Below are positions 43,654 through 51,199 of a DNA stretch of 64,000 nucleotides, in pieces. The position numbers were made by a program, and so were the translations under genes. Positions within the stretch are counted from its first letter, which is position 1. Every line of letters starts with the position of its first letter. Under the pieces are notes generated by a model. It was not told the origin of the DNA. It did no database searches and worked only from the letters and a program-made list of their open reading frames with translations. Origin of the DNA: Rohdeia mirabilis (GTDB lineage Bacteria; Planctomycetota; UBA1135; GCA-002686595); contig CP036290.1 in NCBI GenBank assembly GCA_007750655.1, positions 2,666,001-2,730,000 on the forward strand, in the 5' to 3' direction.

Positions 43654-44580
43654 TCAGACGCCCGTGATGCGACGGCCGGTGAGGCGCTCGCACAGGTCGA
43701 TGTAGCGGCGCGCGAGCCGCACGAGCACGTCCGGGTCGATGGCCGGCGGAGGCGGCTCCATGTTCCAGGTCGTCGACTCGAGCCAGTCGCGCAGGATCTG
43801 CTTGTCGTACGAGGCTTGGTTCTCGCCCGGGGTCCAGGCGTCACTCGGCCACATGCGCGAGCTGTCCGGCGTCAGCGCCTCGTCGATCAACAGCAGTTCG
43901 CCGTCCCGCAGGCCGAACTCGAACTTCGTGTCGGCCAGAAGGATGCCGAGGTCGCCCAGCACGCGCGTGCCTTCGTCGAACAACGCGAACGCCGCGGCGC
44001 GGGCACCGTCGAAGACGTCCGACCCGACCCGCGCGCGCGCCGCGTCGAGGGTGAGCGGTAGGTCGTGGTCGTCGTCCTTGGTCGTGGGCGTGAGCAGCGG
44101 CTCGGGCAGCCGATCCGCGAGGCGCAGGCCGGCGGGCAGCGTTTGGCCCCACAGCCCACCACTCGCGCGGTACTCCTTCCAGCCCGACCCGGCCAGGTAG
44201 CCGCGCACCACCCACTCGACCGGCGTCGGACGTGCGCGTCGAACCACCATCACGCGACCGGCGAGTCGCGCGCGCACGTCGGGAGCGAGGCCGGGCACCG
44301 CGTCGACGTCCGTCGTCACCAGGTGGTTCGGCACGAGGTGCCTCGTGCGCTCGAACCAGTGCGCCGCGACCGCGGTCAGCACGCGGCCCTTGTGCGGCAC
44401 GCCTTCCGCGAAGATCACGTCGAACGCGCTGATGCGGTCGGACGTGACGAACAGCAGCAGTTCGTCGTCGAGGGCGTACACGTCGCGCACCTTCCCGGCG
44501 CCGACGAGCTGGAGGTGGGCGAGGCCCGGATCGGGGGCGATCCGGGCACCGAGGTAGGCTTCCGTGCTCGAGTTCGTCAC
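43654..44580 (-). CDS. purC: Phosphoribosylaminoimidazole-succinocarboxamide synthase
   Basis: A 308-aa SAICAR synthetase (ATP, CAIR and aspartate to SAICAR). Visible blocks are VGAGKVRDVYALDDELLLFVTSDR, in its shorter core GKVRDVY, then SAFDVIFAEGVPHKG, VRGYLAGSGWKEY, FGLRDGELLLIDEALTPDSSRMW and ENQASYDKQILRDWL. This is the longer, about 300-aa, form seen in yeast and many bacteria rather than the 240-aa E. coli form. GTG at 44580 follows CATACT by 6 nt on the minus strand, so its transcript may be leaderless. It is divergent from galE and heads a unit with mtnA. Confidence 0.95.
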   Translation of the reverse strand: MTNSSTEAYLGARIAPDPGLAHLQLVGAGKVRDVYALDDELLLFVTSDRISAFDVIFAEGVPHKGRVLTAVAAHWFERTRHLVPNHLVTTDVDAVPGLAPDVRARLAGRVMVVRRARPTPVEWVVRGYLAGSGWKEYRASGGLWGQTLPAGLRLADRLPEPLLTPTTKDDDHDLPLTLDAARARVGSDVFDGARAAAFALFDEGTRVLGDLGILLADTKFEFGLRDGELLLIDEALTPDSSRMWPSDAWTPGENQASYDKQILRDWLESTTWNMEPPPPAIDPDVLVRLARRYIDLCERLTGRRITGV

Positions 44581-44586
44581 CGGCCC

Positions 44587-44592
44587 AGTATG
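44587..44592 (-). promoter_or_regulatory. Candidate -10 element of purC
   Basis: On the minus strand CATACT differs from TATAAT at two bases and ends 6 nt before the purC GTG. The transcript would start at about the initiation codon. No -35 is convincing. Confidence 0.35.
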
Positions 44593-44636
44593 GCGATCCG
44601 GGGCGCTCCGGCCCAGATGGCGCCGGCGCCATGCAC

Positions 44637-44642
44637 TACCAT
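44637..44642 (+). promoter_or_regulatory. Candidate -10 element of galE
   Basis: TACCAT ends 7 nt before the galE ATG at 44650. It shares the short spacing seen for purC, the degenerate GGDEF gene and the M28 peptidase gene. The spacer between purC and galE is only 69 nt, so both promoters must be packed here. Confidence 0.3.
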
Positions 44643-44649
44643 TCCCGAC

Positions 44650-45726
44650 ATGAACGCCCCTCCTCCGCACGCCTTGGGCCCGCACGGGTCGAGCATCGGC
44701 GACTTCGTTCCGCCCGCCGGTCCCGTGCTCGTCGCCGGAGGCGCCGGCTACATCGGCAGTCACTGCGTCCGCCTCTTGCTCGCGAAGGGCGCCGACGTGG
44801 TCGTGCTCGACAACCTGTCGACGGGGCACATGGGCAATTTCGAGACCGCTTCCGGTGGCCGCGCGACGTTCGTGCGCTGCGACCTCGCGGATCGCCCGCG
44901 GCTGGCGGAGGTGTTCGCCGAGCACGGGCCCGCCGCCGTGATCCACTTCGCGGCCAAGTGCTACGTGGGCGAGTCCGTGACCGAACCCGCGAAGTACTAC
45001 CAGGAGAACGTCGGCTGCACCTGGAACCTGCTCGAGGCGATGCGCGCCGCCGACTGCCGCGACCTCGTCTTCAGCTCCACGTGCGCCACCTACGGCGAGC
45101 CGGTCGAGATCCCGATCACCGAGGCGCACCCGCAGAACCCGATCAACCCCTACGGCCGGACGAAGCTCCACATGGAGCACATGATCGAGGACTACGGCCG
45201 CGCCTACGGACTGCGTTGGGCCGCCCTGCGCTACTTCAACGCCGCGGGCTGCAGTCCGGCGGGGGACATGGGCGAGAGCCACGATCCGGAGACGCACCTG
45301 ATCCCGCTCGTGCTCCAGGTGGCGCTCGGTCAGCGCGCCGAGATCGCGATGTTCGGCGACGACTACGACACGCCCGACGGCACGTGCATCCGCGACTACA
45401 TCCACGTGGACGACCTGGCCGACGCACACCTGCGCGCGCTCGCGGTCCTGGCGTCGGGCGGGGGACCCGTGGTCTGCAATCTGGGCACGGGCGAGGGCTA
45501 CTCGGTGAAGGAGTTGATCGAGCTCGCGCGCGAGATCACCGGTCACGCGATCCCCGCGCGCATCGCGCCGCGTCGCGCGGGTGACCCTGCGCGACTCGTG
45601 TGCGGCGGAACGCGCGGGCGCGACCTGCTCGGCTGGGTCCCGGCGCGGTCGGACCTGCGCACGATCCTCGAGGACGCCTGGCGCTGGCACCAGGCCCACC
45701 CGAAGGGCGCCGAGCGCGGCGTCTGA
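44650..45726 (+). CDS. galE: UDP-glucose 4-epimerase
   Basis: A 358-aa short-chain dehydrogenase/reductase-fold epimerase that interconverts UDP-glucose and UDP-galactose (or the N-acetyl forms), supplying the polysaccharide genes of this genome. The NAD-binding GGAGYIGSH motif lies near residues 32-40. The catalytic set is SSTCATYGEP with Ser/Thr, and NPYGRTKLHMEHM with the YxxxK pair. LRYFNAAGCSPAGDMGE and RDYIHVDDLADAHLRAL are typical GalE blocks. The first 25 residues (Pro/Gly/His-rich) precede the fold and could be a little too long. It is followed after 16 nt by the MBL hydrolase gene. Confidence 0.92.
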   Translation: MNAPPPHALGPHGSSIGDFVPPAGPVLVAGGAGYIGSHCVRLLLAKGADVVVLDNLSTGHMGNFETASGGRATFVRCDLADRPRLAEVFAEHGPAAVIHFAAKCYVGESVTEPAKYYQENVGCTWNLLEAMRAADCRDLVFSSTCATYGEPVEIPITEAHPQNPINPYGRTKLHMEHMIEDYGRAYGLRWAALRYFNAAGCSPAGDMGESHDPETHLIPLVLQVALGQRAEIAMFGDDYDTPDGTCIRDYIHVDDLADAHLRALAVLASGGGPVVCNLGTGEGYSVKELIELAREITGHAIPARIAPRRAGDPARLVCGGTRGRDLLGWVPARSDLRTILEDAWRWHQAHPKGAERGV

Positions 45727-45742
45727 GGGGAGCTCGGGAGCG

Positions 45743-46669
45743 GTGACGGTCGACGCTGCAGCGGTCGACACGGGTCGGACCGCGGTCCCGCGACTGTGGG
45801 TCGTGGGCTCGGGTTCGGCCCTGCCGCGCGCGGGACACGGCTGTTCGGGCTACGCGCTCGAGCCGGGTGACGGCTCGATCGTGCTGCTCGATGCGGGCCC
45901 CGGCACCGTGCGCGGACTCGGGGCGTTCGGCGGAACGGTCGATCGGATCCGTGGGGTGGTCCTGAGCCACGAGCACACCGACCACTGCGCCGACCTGTTG
46001 CACCTCCTGTTCGCGCGGCGCAACCCAGGTGTGGGCGAGATCCCCGAACTCGAGCTCGTCGGTCCGAGAGGGACGGCGGCGCTGCTCGCACGCTGCCAGG
46101 TCTGGGCGGGTCGTACCGACGAACACGGCAATGCGCTGCCCACGGACGGCGTGCGCGTGCTGGAGGTCGATCCGAGCTCCGAAGCGCGCGCGGCCGACGG
46201 CGCCAGCACCGTTCGCTGCGGAACGCTGCGGCTCGAACCGACGGCCACCTTCCACACGAGCAACGCCGTGGCCTGGCGCGTCACCTTCGAGAGCGGCTTC
46301 GTGCTCGTCTACTCGGGCGACTGCCCCGCCGAGGAGAGTGGCGGACACGCAGCGCTCGCCGAACTGGCGCGCGGCGCCGACTTGCTCCTCGTGGAGTGCT
46401 CGGCGCCGGACACAGCGCCGCTGCCCGGGCACCTGACGCCGAGTTCGGTGGCCGCGATCGCTGGGGAGGCCCGGCCACGCCACGTGCTGCTGACCCACTT
46501 CTATCCGGATCTGGAGCCGGACGACGCCGTCGCCGCCGTCGAGCGACACCTCGAAGAGCGCGCCGGATCGGAGCCCGACCGGGGCCGAACGGAGATCGCC
46601 GTGGCCGCCGCACGCGACGGTCTGGGACTTCGACTCGCCCCCGGACGCATCGACGGTTGGCCTTCCTGA
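45743..46669 (+). CDS. MBL-fold metallohydrolase (RNase Z-like group)
   Basis: A 308-aa protein with the metallo-beta-lactamase fold. The metal motif HxHxDH is SHEHTDHCADLLHLLF, preceded by VLLDAGPGTVRGL. Further ligands are likely in ATFHTS, YSGDCP (Asp) and RHVLLTHFYP (His). The start VPRLWVVGSGSALP resembles RNase Z/arylsulfatase-like members that open with a GTGxxxP loop. It lacks a recognisable flexible arm, so tRNA 3' processing is uncertain; it could be another phosphodiesterase or hydrolase. GTG at 45743 has a GGGAG 5 nt upstream. It is 16 nt after galE and probably co-transcribed. Confidence 0.75.
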   Translation: MTVDAAAVDTGRTAVPRLWVVGSGSALPRAGHGCSGYALEPGDGSIVLLDAGPGTVRGLGAFGGTVDRIRGVVLSHEHTDHCADLLHLLFARRNPGVGEIPELELVGPRGTAALLARCQVWAGRTDEHGNALPTDGVRVLEVDPSSEARAADGASTVRCGTLRLEPTATFHTSNAVAWRVTFESGFVLVYSGDCPAEESGGHAALAELARGADLLLVECSAPDTAPLPGHLTPSSVAAIAGEARPRHVLLTHFYPDLEPDDAVAAVERHLEERAGSEPDRGRTEIAVAAARDGLGLRLAPGRIDGWPS

Positions 46670-46685
46670 CTCGATCCTCGATACT
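46657..46685 (+). promoter_or_regulatory. Sigma-70-like promoter of the M28 peptidase gene
   Basis: TTGGCC (46657-46662) and GATACT (46680-46685) are 17 nt apart, the ideal spacing for a housekeeping promoter. The -10 ends 7 nt before the ATG at 46693, so the message would be leaderless or nearly so. This is the best full promoter I see in the window. Confidence 0.5.
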
Positions 46686-46692
46686 GGACCGG

Positions 46693-48378
46693 ATGCGCAG
46701 CTCTCAGACCGACCAGCCGTCCACCCTCGTGCGCGCCGCGGGGATCGGACTTCCCGTGGCGCTCGGCGTCCTTGCACTCGGGCCACTCCTGGCGGCCACG
46801 TCGCTCGCCGGCGCGCCCACACCGCCGGTCGCGGACCACGTCGAGCCCGCCGCGTCGTCAGCGATGTCGTCCGCCATGTCGTCCGCGGTCGCGATGCGGA
46901 GCGACGGCTCCACCGGCTTCGAGACGATCGAGGAGGACGACATCGAGGCGGACATCGCGCTCCTGACGAATCCCTACCTCGAGGGCCGCGACAGTCCGAG
47001 CTTCGGACTCGAGTTCGCCGCCGAGTGGGTCGCGGGACGCTTCGAGGAACTCGGCCTCGAATCGCCCGAGGACATCGAGGACCACCTGACGTTCTACACC
47101 CGGCGCATGCCGGCTCCCGACCCCGAAGAGACCAGCCTGAAGACGCCACTCGCGCGCGACGTGCGCCTGGGGGCCGACTTCACCGCCCTGCTCGGCGCCG
47201 AGGGCCAGGCCGCCGGTCCGGCCGTCTTCTGCGGCTACGGCATCGGCGTGAAGGGCTTCGACGAGCTGAAGGACCTCGAGTTGGACGGCGCGATCGCCGT
47301 GCTGGTCGAGGGCGAGCCGCGTCACAAGCGCGTGCTCGACGGACCGACGCTGACCCAGGCGGCGAACGTGTACCGCAAGCTGGTCAAGCTGGCGGAACTC
47401 GGCGTCCGCGGCGCACTGGTGGTCCGACGCGCGCACCCGAGCGACGTCCCGGTCCCGCCGCAGTGGCCCGAACGTCAACCCATGGGGTTCCGCCACACCT
47501 GGGCCATGTGGGCCGACGGCACGGTGCCCTTCTACGGACCCTCGCCGATCCCGGCGCTCGAGGTGTCGTGGACCTTCGCCGAGGAACTGCTCGAGGCGGA
47601 TCTCGACGCGCACATGGATGCGATCGACAAGCGCGGCAAGCCCAAGGCGTTCGAGGGCGCACGCCCGCAGGTGTCCCTGGCCTGTGGCATCGAACAGCGC
47701 AATCTCTCGCTGCCCAACGTGATCGGCATCGTGCGCGGATCCGACCCGGAGCTCGCCGGCGAGTACGTGGTCATCGGTGCGCACCTCGACCACATCGGCG
47801 CCGACCCGCTCGGACGCATCGGCGTGGGCGCAGACGACAACGCGTCCGGTACCTCGGCCATGCTCGCGGTAATGAAGGCCCTCGCCGCGGATCCGCCGCC
47901 GCGCTCGGTGATCGGCATGGCGTTCACGAGCGAGGAGGACGGCCTGCTCGGTTCGGACGCGCTCGCGCGCACGCCGCCGGTCTCGCGCTCGTCGATCGTC
48001 GCGATGGTGAACCTCGACATGATCGGGCGCGGCCCGACGAAGGGTGTCGTCGCGCTGGGCGTGCGCGAGAACCCCGGCTTCGAGGGCGTGATCGACGACG
48101 CGCGCCGACGCTTCAAGACCGGCATCAAGGACGTGGAGATGCAGGAGGGGCAGGAGCTCTTCCGTCGCTCCGACCACTTCTCGTTCCACCAGGTGGGGAT
48201 TCCCGCGCTGTTCTTCTTCGAGCACGTGCCGATCTCCGACAACCCCGACTACCACACGTGGCGCGACCTCCCCGAACTCGTCGACGTGGCGAAGATCGCG
48301 AACACCGCCAAGCTCGCCTACGGGGTGGTGCGCGAGCTGACCGAACGTCCCGAACGCCTCCCGGCACCGAAGCGCTGA
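46693..48378 (+). CDS. M28-family zinc aminopeptidase, exported
   Basis: A 561-aa exported peptidase. The N-terminus has a hydrophobic signal or anchor (GIGLPVALGVLALGPLLAA, residues about 16-34), then a Ser/Ala/Met linker. A PA-type insert domain spans about 130-320 (AGPAVFCGYGIGVKGFDEL). The M28 catalytic core has AHLDHIG, GADDNASGTSAML, the catalytic Glu pair in TSEEDGLLGS, VNLDMIGR and SDHFSFHQVGIPALFFF, giving all zinc ligands. It should remove N-terminal residues from peptides in the periplasm or outside. The start at 46693 sits 7 nt behind a good -10. A D-Ala-D-Ala carboxypeptidase gene follows after 49 nt. Confidence 0.88.
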   Translation: MRSSQTDQPSTLVRAAGIGLPVALGVLALGPLLAATSLAGAPTPPVADHVEPAASSAMSSAMSSAVAMRSDGSTGFETIEEDDIEADIALLTNPYLEGRDSPSFGLEFAAEWVAGRFEELGLESPEDIEDHLTFYTRRMPAPDPEETSLKTPLARDVRLGADFTALLGAEGQAAGPAVFCGYGIGVKGFDELKDLELDGAIAVLVEGEPRHKRVLDGPTLTQAANVYRKLVKLAELGVRGALVVRRAHPSDVPVPPQWPERQPMGFRHTWAMWADGTVPFYGPSPIPALEVSWTFAEELLEADLDAHMDAIDKRGKPKAFEGARPQVSLACGIEQRNLSLPNVIGIVRGSDPELAGEYVVIGAHLDHIGADPLGRIGVGADDNASGTSAMLAVMKALAADPPPRSVIGMAFTSEEDGLLGSDALARTPPVSRSSIVAMVNLDMIGRGPTKGVVALGVRENPGFEGVIDDARRRFKTGIKDVEMQEGQELFRRSDHFSFHQVGIPALFFFEHVPISDNPDYHTWRDLPELVDVAKIANTAKLAYGVVRELTERPERLPAPKR

Positions 48379-48427
48379 GCGGCGGCGTTCCTGCGACCGT
48401 CCGCGCCGAGCGAACTCCACCGAACCG

Positions 48428-50212
48428 ATGAGCGAGTCGTCCACTGGCGGATCCCCGCGCGCCGCCATCTGGCTGGGCGCCTTCCTCTTGGTCAGCCTCG
48501 CGATCGGCGTGGTCGGCGGCTGGCCCGGACTGCGCGCACACACGGGCTTCGTCGAGGCCGAAGAGGCAGCGCCCAAGACATCGGAGCGCGGCGCCTTCCT
48601 CGGTGGTCGGGTCGCCGGTGACCTCGCCGCCGGTCACCTCGTCGCCGGTGACCTCGTCGATGGTGCGCCGGGCCGCGGCGTCACGGGTCGAGGGGTCGCA
48701 GCGCCCGCAGGGCCGCGCACCACGACCGCGGCACCGCCCGCGACCATCGAGCCGAGCCTGCGGCGGCGCTCGGACGACCGCCGCCGACTCGCGGAGCCCG
48801 CGCTCGTCGGTCGCGTCGAGACGCTCGTCGCGGAAGCGGTCGCGCGCGCATCCAGCGCGTCGAAAGGCCGTGCGAACGCGAGCAACGTCGCCGTCGCCCT
48901 GCGCGTGATCGATCTGGCGGACGGTTCCGTCGTCCTCGAGCGGCAGCCGCGGCTCGCCCTCGCTCCCGCCTCCAACCTCAAACTCGTGACGAGCCTCGCG
49001 GCGCTCGTCGCTCTCGGATCGGAGTGGAACTTCGTGACGCGCTTCGAAGCGGCCGGCCAGATGGTCGGAACACGACTCGAAGGCGATCTCGTCGTGCGCG
49101 CCGGCGGCGACCCCCTGTTCGACGACGACGACCCCGAGTTGGCGGAACGCCGATTGCGCGAGGTGGGCGCGGCCCTCGTCGACGGCGGACTGCGCAGCGT
49201 CTCCGGCGACCTCGTCCTCGACCTGGGCGCGTTCGCCGACGCCTCGCCCGCACCCGGTTGGCCCCAACCGAACGGACACTGGACGTCGAGCTACGCCCTC
49301 GCCGCGGGCTTGAGCGTCAACGCCGGCCTGATCTCGTACGAAGTCGATCCCGGTGCCGTCGGAGCACTGGCGCGCGCGCGTTTCGTCCCTTCGCCGACGG
49401 GGCTGAAGGAGAAGCTCGCAGTCGAGACGGTGAAGGGCCGCACGAACGACGTGCGCGTCGGACTGTACGAAGCCACGGGGCGCCTCGACCTGGTCGGCTC
49501 CATCGGCGCCGACCTGCCGACGTTCACCGGACGCTTCCGACACCCCGATCCCGTCGATCACTTCGGGCACGTGCTCCTGGCCTCCCTGGCCGCCGAGGGC
49601 GTGCGCGTCGAGGGTCGCATCCGCCTCGAGCGCGACGCGGCCGGCGGGACCGAACTGGCGCGCCTCGTGACGCCGTGGATCACCTACCTCGAGGCGATCA
49701 ACACGCACTCGAACAACGCGGTGGCGGACGCGGTCCTGCTGGCCCTCGGGCACGAACGCTTCGGGCGCGGCGATCGCGAGTCCGGCGCCGCACGCGTTCG
49801 CGAAGTGCTCGAGACGATGGGCGCGGACACCAGCGCGTTCGTGCAGGTGGGGGGCTCGGGCCTCAGCCGCGACAACCGCGTCACCGTCGAGATCCTGTCG
49901 GAACTGCTGGCCAGGGTCGCCGAGGAACCGGACGCCGTGCGCATGCCGTTCGTCGAGTCCCTGGCCGTCGGCGGACGCACGGGCACGTTGTCGGACCGCA
50001 TGACCGGTGACGCCGCGGGACGCGTCCACGCGAAGTCCGGCTTCATCGTCGGAGCGAGCGCGTTGAGCGGCTACGTCAGCACGCTCGAGGGGCGCGAACT
50101 CGCCTTCTCGTTCATCGTGTCCTACCCGCGGCTCGACGGCCTGAACTCCAGCGCGTGGAAGCCGATGCACGACGCGATCGCGCTCGAGCTCGTGCGCTGG
50201 GAGCGGCCGTGA
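48428..50212 (+). CDS. dacB: D-alanyl-D-alanine carboxypeptidase/endopeptidase (PBP4 type)
   Basis: A 594-aa S13-family penicillin-binding protein acting on peptidoglycan in the periplasm. The signal anchor is IWLGAFLLVSLAIGVVGGW (14-32). A low-complexity linker (about 35-115) follows, partly made by 15-bp DNA repeats. The catalytic SxxK motif is ASNLK in LAPASNLKLVTSLAAL, SxN is SNN in INTHSNNAVAD, and the KTG-equivalent is KSG in VHAKSGFIVG. GDLVVRAGGDPLF and LSVNAGLISYEV are conserved PBP4 blocks. It is longer than E. coli DacB (477 aa) because of the linker. The stop overlaps the GTG of the phosphatase gene. Confidence 0.88.
   Translation: MSESSTGGSPRAAIWLGAFLLVSLAIGVVGGWPGLRAHTGFVEAEEAAPKTSERGAFLGGRVAGDLAAGHLVAGDLVDGAPGRGVTGRGVAAPAGPRTTTAAPPATIEPSLRRRSDDRRRLAEPALVGRVETLVAEAVARASSASKGRANASNVAVALRVIDLADGSVVLERQPRLALAPASNLKLVTSLAALVALGSEWNFVTRFEAAGQMVGTRLEGDLVVRAGGDPLFDDDDPELAERRLREVGAALVDGGLRSVSGDLVLDLGAFADASPAPGWPQPNGHWTSSYALAAGLSVNAGLISYEVDPGAVGALARARFVPSPTGLKEKLAVETVKGRTNDVRVGLYEATGRLDLVGSIGADLPTFTGRFRHPDPVDHFGHVLLASLAAEGVRVEGRIRLERDAAGGTELARLVTPWITYLEAINTHSNNAVADAVLLALGHERFGRGDRESGAARVREVLETMGADTSAFVQVGGSGLSRDNRVTVEILSELLARVAEEPDAVRMPFVESLAVGGRTGTLSDRMTGDAAGRVHAKSGFIVGASALSGYVSTLEGRELAFSFIVSYPRLDGLNSSAWKPMHDAIALELVRWERP
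48611..48655 (+). repeat. Three tandem 15-bp repeats inside dacB
   Basis: Three consecutive 15-bp units lie at 48611-48625, 48626-48640 and 48641-48655. The first and third are identical (GTCGCCGGTGACCTC) and the second differs at two positions. They encode VAGDL, AAGHL and VAGDL in the linker behind the membrane anchor. Their unit length keeps the frame, so copy number could vary without harm. Confidence 0.8.
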
Positions 50213-51141
50213 TCGACGGCGAGGGCTCGCTGGAGTCGGACGCGGACCGGCTCGAAGTTCTCGACCGGACCGTCCTGTGGGCGCGCGAAGCCGGAGCTCT
50301 GTTGGCCGCGCGTTTCGGTCGACTGGGGCAGAGCGACGTCACCTCGAAGTCCACCCGCCGCGATCTCGTCACGCGCACCGACGTGGAGGTGGAGGAACTG
50401 CTCGTGCGGCGGATTCGCTCGGCCCACCCGACGCACGCGATCCGCGCGGAGGAGCGCACGCACGAGGACGGCGCGCTGGTGTGGCACGTGGACCCCCTCG
50501 ACGGCACGGTCAACTTCGTCCACGGACTGCCGTTCTTCTGCGTGTCGATCGCGCTCTTCCGCGGAACGCAGCCGTTGGTCGCGGTGGTCCATGCGCCGAT
50601 GCTCGGCGAGACGTTCACAGCGGCCGCCGGCTGTGGCGCGCGCGTGCTCGACGAGCGGGGGGCGGACGGCGCGGACGGGCGAGTGCTGCGCGTCTCGACC
50701 GCCACCGATCTGATGGACGCCCTGGTGGGCACCGGCTTCCCGTACCGCCGCAACGAGCTGCCGAACGGCAATCTCGGCAACTTCGCGCGCGTCTTCCCCC
50801 ACGTGCGCGGCGTGCGGCGCATGGGATCGGCGGCGCTCGATCTCGCGTTCTGCGCGGCGGGGCGACTCGACGCCTTCTGGGAGCTGCACCTCGAACCCCA
50901 CGACGTCGCGGCCGGTGCGCTGTTGGTGCGCGAAGCGGGTGGTCTGGTCACCGACCTCGACGGCGGCGACGACTGGCTCGCGCGGGGCGACCTCGTCGCG
51001 GGACCGGCCGCGCTCGTCGCCGCGCTGCGACGCCACGTGCACACCGGCGCGGAACGGCCGCCGCTGGGTCCGCCGTTCGCGGCGCCGGACGACTCCACGG
51101 GGGGGACGGACGCGGCAGTCGCGACCTGGGAGCCGAACTAG
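50209..51141 (+). CDS. Inositol monophosphatase family protein
   Basis: A 310-aa metal-dependent phosphatase of the SuhB/CysQ/IMPase fold. Motif 1 is WHVDPLDGTVNFVHGLPFF with the metal-binding DPLDGT. The upstream Glu is in IRAEERTHEDG. Motif 2 is ELHLEPHDVAAGALLVREAGG, which replaces the usual WDxAAG by EPHDVAAG. RRMGSAALDLAFCAAGRLDAF is another family block. The substrate could be myo-inositol phosphate, a nucleotide-derived phosphate or histidinol phosphate. GTG at 50209 overlaps the dacB stop (GTGA). The C-terminal 40 residues are variable. The next gene converges after 58 nt. Confidence 0.85.
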   Translation: MIDGEGSLESDADRLEVLDRTVLWAREAGALLAARFGRLGQSDVTSKSTRRDLVTRTDVEVEELLVRRIRSAHPTHAIRAEERTHEDGALVWHVDPLDGTVNFVHGLPFFCVSIALFRGTQPLVAVVHAPMLGETFTAAAGCGARVLDERGADGADGRVLRVSTATDLMDALVGTGFPYRRNELPNGNLGNFARVFPHVRGVRRMGSAALDLAFCAAGRLDAFWELHLEPHDVAAGALLVREAGGLVTDLDGGDDWLARGDLVAGPAALVAALRRHVHTGAERPPLGPPFAAPDDSTGGTDAAVATWEPN

Positions 51142-51199
51142 ACGGACTCCTCGATCGCGAGCGCCCCGACCGGTGCGGAGCCCGCACCACCGACGCGCG

